A stretch of DNA of 64,000 nucleotides from Loktanella sp. (GTDB lineage: Bacteria > Pseudomonadota > Alphaproteobacteria > Rhodobacterales > Rhodobacteraceae). The DNA lies in contig JAFPBO010000036.1 of NCBI GenBank assembly GCA_017390475.1, positions 29,471-93,470 on the forward strand, written 5' to 3'. The position numbers were made by a program, and so were the translations under genes. Shown here piece after piece: positions 62,159 through 64,000 of this stretch. The notes beneath the pieces were generated by a model. That model made no database searches. It worked only from the letters and a program-made list of their open reading frames with translations, and was not told where the DNA came from. Position 1 is the first letter of the stretch. Every line of letters begins with the position of its first letter.

Positions 62159-62704
62159 ATGATTAAACGACACGCTTTCCATGTCCTACTTCCGCAGCAA
62201 ACATTAGCACTGCAACGACGCGCCCTTAAGCTGACATCGAACCCGCATCGCGCTGATGATCTGGTGCAAGAAACCTTGCTTAAGGCATGGACAAAACGCG
62301 ACAGTTTTCGCCCGGATTCGCACCTGCGGGCCTGGCTGTTCACCATTCTGCGCAACACCTTCTTTTCGGATCTGCGCAAGTACCGGCGCGAAGTTGAAGA
62401 TGCCGATGGCAAATTTGCCGAGACCCTGTACGAACTTCCAAGACAGGACCACGCCGTCGCCATGACCGAACTGGTGTCGGCCATCGCAAAGCTACCTGAT
62501 GTACAGCGTAAGCCATTGGTGATGATGGGGGTCTACGGCTATTCCCAGCTGGAAACGGCGATTGCCTGCGGCTGCACGGTTGGCACGGTCAAAAGCCGCG
62601 TCAGCCGTGGCCGCAGCTTGCTGAGCCATGCTGTCGCCCATGATGCCAATCGCAGGTCGCCGCTTGCACGGTCGGTCACACAGTCAGCGACCGGATCATC
62701 CTGA
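62159..62704 (+). CDS. EcfG-like ECF RNA polymerase sigma factor
   Basis: 181 residues from the ATG at 62159. Region 2 is PHRADDLVQETLLKAW and LRAWLFTILRNTFFSDLRKYRREVED; region 4 is LPDVQRKPLVMMGVYGYSQLETAIACGCTVGTVKSRVSRGR (given in part). Both are very like EcfG, the general-stress sigma of alphaproteobacteria. The partners NepR (anti-sigma) and PhyR (anti-anti-sigma) that normally sit next to ecfG are not here, so it may be a second EcfG-type sigma. Nearby katE and yciF-like genes are typical targets of such factors. Confidence 0.87.
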   Translation: MIKRHAFHVLLPQQTLALQRRALKLTSNPHRADDLVQETLLKAWTKRDSFRPDSHLRAWLFTILRNTFFSDLRKYRREVEDADGKFAETLYELPRQDHAVAMTELVSAIAKLPDVQRKPLVMMGVYGYSQLETAIACGCTVGTVKSRVSRGRSLLSHAVAHDANRRSPLARSVTQSATGSS

Positions 62705-62837
62705 GCGAACATTTTGCCTTGGTCTAGCCATCGTCGCAGGCAAGCTGCCGGGGTGCCGGATCGCAGGACCCGTCCGCCGCAGACAAGGCGATTTTTACCA
62801 AGGTTGCGCAAGGCAGCCGCCCTTTTTCGCAAGACGT

Positions 62838-63383
62838 CTATGCTGCAGGAAAAATCACAGCATTTCGCGCGATGCGTCCGGTCGGGTCGGTATAGCTGCC
62901 GCCCGATTGCCCGCCAGCCCATGCATGACCTGCGTTGTCAATTTTCCAATGCTCTACCATGCTGCGCCCGTTGTCATCCTCGTGGCTGGTTCGATCGTAA
63001 CTGCGCCCTGCGTTGGAACCGCTTTTGGTGTGCTGTTCGTCCAGCCCTTTGGGTGCAAATTGGGCGGCAACCGCTGCGCCGTTGTCTGGCAGATCGGGTT
63101 CCGCCGAATGCCGGACGTTGTGCCCCGCTAGACCACCGGTTTTCAGGCCGCGCAGCATGTCGCGTGTCCCCGTGGCTGGTTTCGCCTTTGCCTGCGGCTT
63201 TGTTGCCTGATCATCGTCAAGCGCGACAAAATCACCCTCGGTCACGTCCTGATCAAGGGTGGCATCCTGTGCTTTGGTCTGACCTTGCATCAGAAACTGG
63301 ATCAGCTCCGTCGCCTCGATCAGCTTGCCCGCGCGGGTCAGTTCTGTGGCGCGGGGCATGCCTCGCTCGAAAGGAGTTGTCAT
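62838..63383 (-). pseudogene. PHB depolymerase-family esterase with catalytic core deleted
   Basis: 181 residues from the ATG at 63383 (AAGGAG upstream) against 350-400 in the family. Residues 1-90 match the N-terminus (AMPRATELTRAGKLIEAT-like, LRGLKTGGLAG), then the sequence jumps to the C-terminal part (PDNGAAVAAQFAPKG, DDNGRSMVEHWKIDNAGHAWAGG, SYTDPTG), which contains the catalytic His region. The GxSxG nucleophile segment and the catalytic Asp are absent. The C-terminus after DPTG also differs from the family (normally PDASREM). An in-frame deletion remnant; no hydrolase activity expected. Confidence 0.8.
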
Positions 63384-63429
63384 ATTGGTTCTTCGAAGTT
63401 GAGGCTGATGTGGCAACGAAAGACCTTCG

Positions 63430-64000
63430 TCATGCGACAAACAAAGACTCTCTATCCCAAAACCGCAATGCACGGCAGGCATCAAGGAACGTCTTTGCAG
63501 AAGCCGCGTCCGACAGGGTATAGATCCCATCGTCGTCATCTTGTGACAGCCCGCAGGCTTCGACAAGGTCGTCGGACCCCGCGCCAAGGCTGATGAACTT
63601 GCAATGAACAAAGGCATCATTCAGAAAATCGACCGCCGCTGGCCAGGTTGCAAGGCTATCCTGACCGGGCAGGATGGCAATCGCGTCGAACAGCACCGAC
63701 GGCGCACCGCCGATCTGGTCCGTCACCGGATGCCAATCAAGCTTGCTACAGGTGGCACCACCAATCCGAGGTGCTAAGATCCGCAGTGTCGCCCCTGCAT
63801 CCTTCACAGCGTCACCAAGAAACTGCAACGCGGCCCCGTCAAAACCATCGCTGATCATGACGCCGACAATCCTGCCCTTGAAATTATTCGCGGGCGTCAG
63901 CTGGATGCTCAGCGCCGGTGACGCTGAAAGGTCTGTCTGCGTCGGTTGCGCCGCAGGGGCAGGAGCTGGTATTTCGGTGATACCCAACCTGTCGCAGGCA
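63430..64000 (-). CDS. katE: large-subunit catalase KatE, C-terminal domain (cut by window edge)
   Basis: About 190 C-terminal residues; the frame is open through the right edge (DRLGIT..., as before the final domain in KatE). They form the flavodoxin/GATase-like domain unique to large catalases such as E. coli HPII: GRIVGVMISDGFDGAALQFL, LAPRIGG, GGPSVLFDAIAILPG and FVNDAFVHCKFI-like segments. The heme-binding part is outside the window. It precedes the gutted esterase gene by 46 bases on the same strand. A stress-protection role fits the nearby EcfG-like sigma gene. Confidence 0.9.
   Translation of the reverse strand, partial: ACDRLGITEIPAPAPAAQPTQTDLSASPALSIQLTPANNFKGRIVGVMISDGFDGAALQFLGDAVKDAGATLRILAPRIGGATCSKLDWHPVTDQIGGAPSVLFDAIAILPGQDSLATWPAAVDFLNDAFVHCKFISLGAGSDDLVEACGLSQDDDDGIYTLSDAASAKTFLDACRALRFWDRESLFVA

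Noticed and set aside
1-64000. tRNA, rRNA, CRISPR arrays, prophage or complete insertion sequences
   Set aside because: I saw no cloverleaf, no regular repeat-spacer series, no transposase or phage structural motifs in any frame.

Overview
The window looks like chromosome of a marine alphaproteobacterium, most likely the Roseobacter side of Rhodobacterales. The signs are a moderately high GC content, a glycerol uptake operon of the alphaproteobacterial GlpSTPQUV type with its small DUF2160 protein, an EcfG-like sigma factor, TRAP and ABC uptake loci in tandem, and many ATGA/TGATG start-stop overlaps. I see no rRNA, tRNA, CRISPR array or complete insertion sequence. Genus is not resolved.

Layout. 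1-5461: an ABC sugar importer (binding protein cut by the left edge) followed by nagB and nagA, an amino-sugar uptake and catabolism operon. 5797-12080: a sugar-acid locus with a XylX-type FAH dehydratase, an enolase-superfamily aldonate dehydratase, a complete TRAP importer and a divergent FadR/GntR regulator. 12342-20853: galU and an exopolysaccharide locus with a cellulose-synthase-like GT2, an outer-membrane candidate and a GH5 glucanase, interrupted by a partner-switching regulatory module (RsbU-like phosphatase, STAS protein, HATPase kinase) and a GAF protein. 21782-31155: the most unusual region, an accessory cluster of GTP cyclohydrolase II, a lone RibD-type reductase, a PTPS homologue with altered active-site residues, a BchC-like MDR dehydrogenase, two stand-alone methyltransferases, an OpgH-like GT2 fused to a methyltransferase, an IMPase-like phosphatase and a GT4. 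It reads as a pathway from GTP to a modified, possibly glycosylated pteridine or pyrimidine, but no product can be named.

31671-42073: glycerol operon glpD-glpS-glpT-glpP-glpQ-glpU-glpV-glpK plus an iron-type alcohol dehydrogenase, preceded by a repeated AAACGAA operator-like motif. 42384-45875: DegT aminotransferase, a duplicated fasciclin protein and a second GntR regulator. 45877-54690: amidase, complete dipeptide-type ABC importer and M20 peptidases, one with its middle deleted. 54946-55441: decayed MscS channel gene. 55501-59751: one 1416-residue protein that joins CheB, CheR, PAS, histidine kinase, two receivers and a LuxR DNA-binding domain. 60180-64000: a stress-type cluster of tiny membrane peptides, a YciF-like ferritin-fold protein, an EcfG-like sigma factor, a gutted PHB depolymerase and the C-terminus of a large-subunit catalase.

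Themes: several uptake operons each paired with their own catabolic enzymes; two regulatory systems of unusual architecture; one candidate new biosynthetic pathway; and three genes in visible decay by frameshift, nonsense or in-frame deletion.
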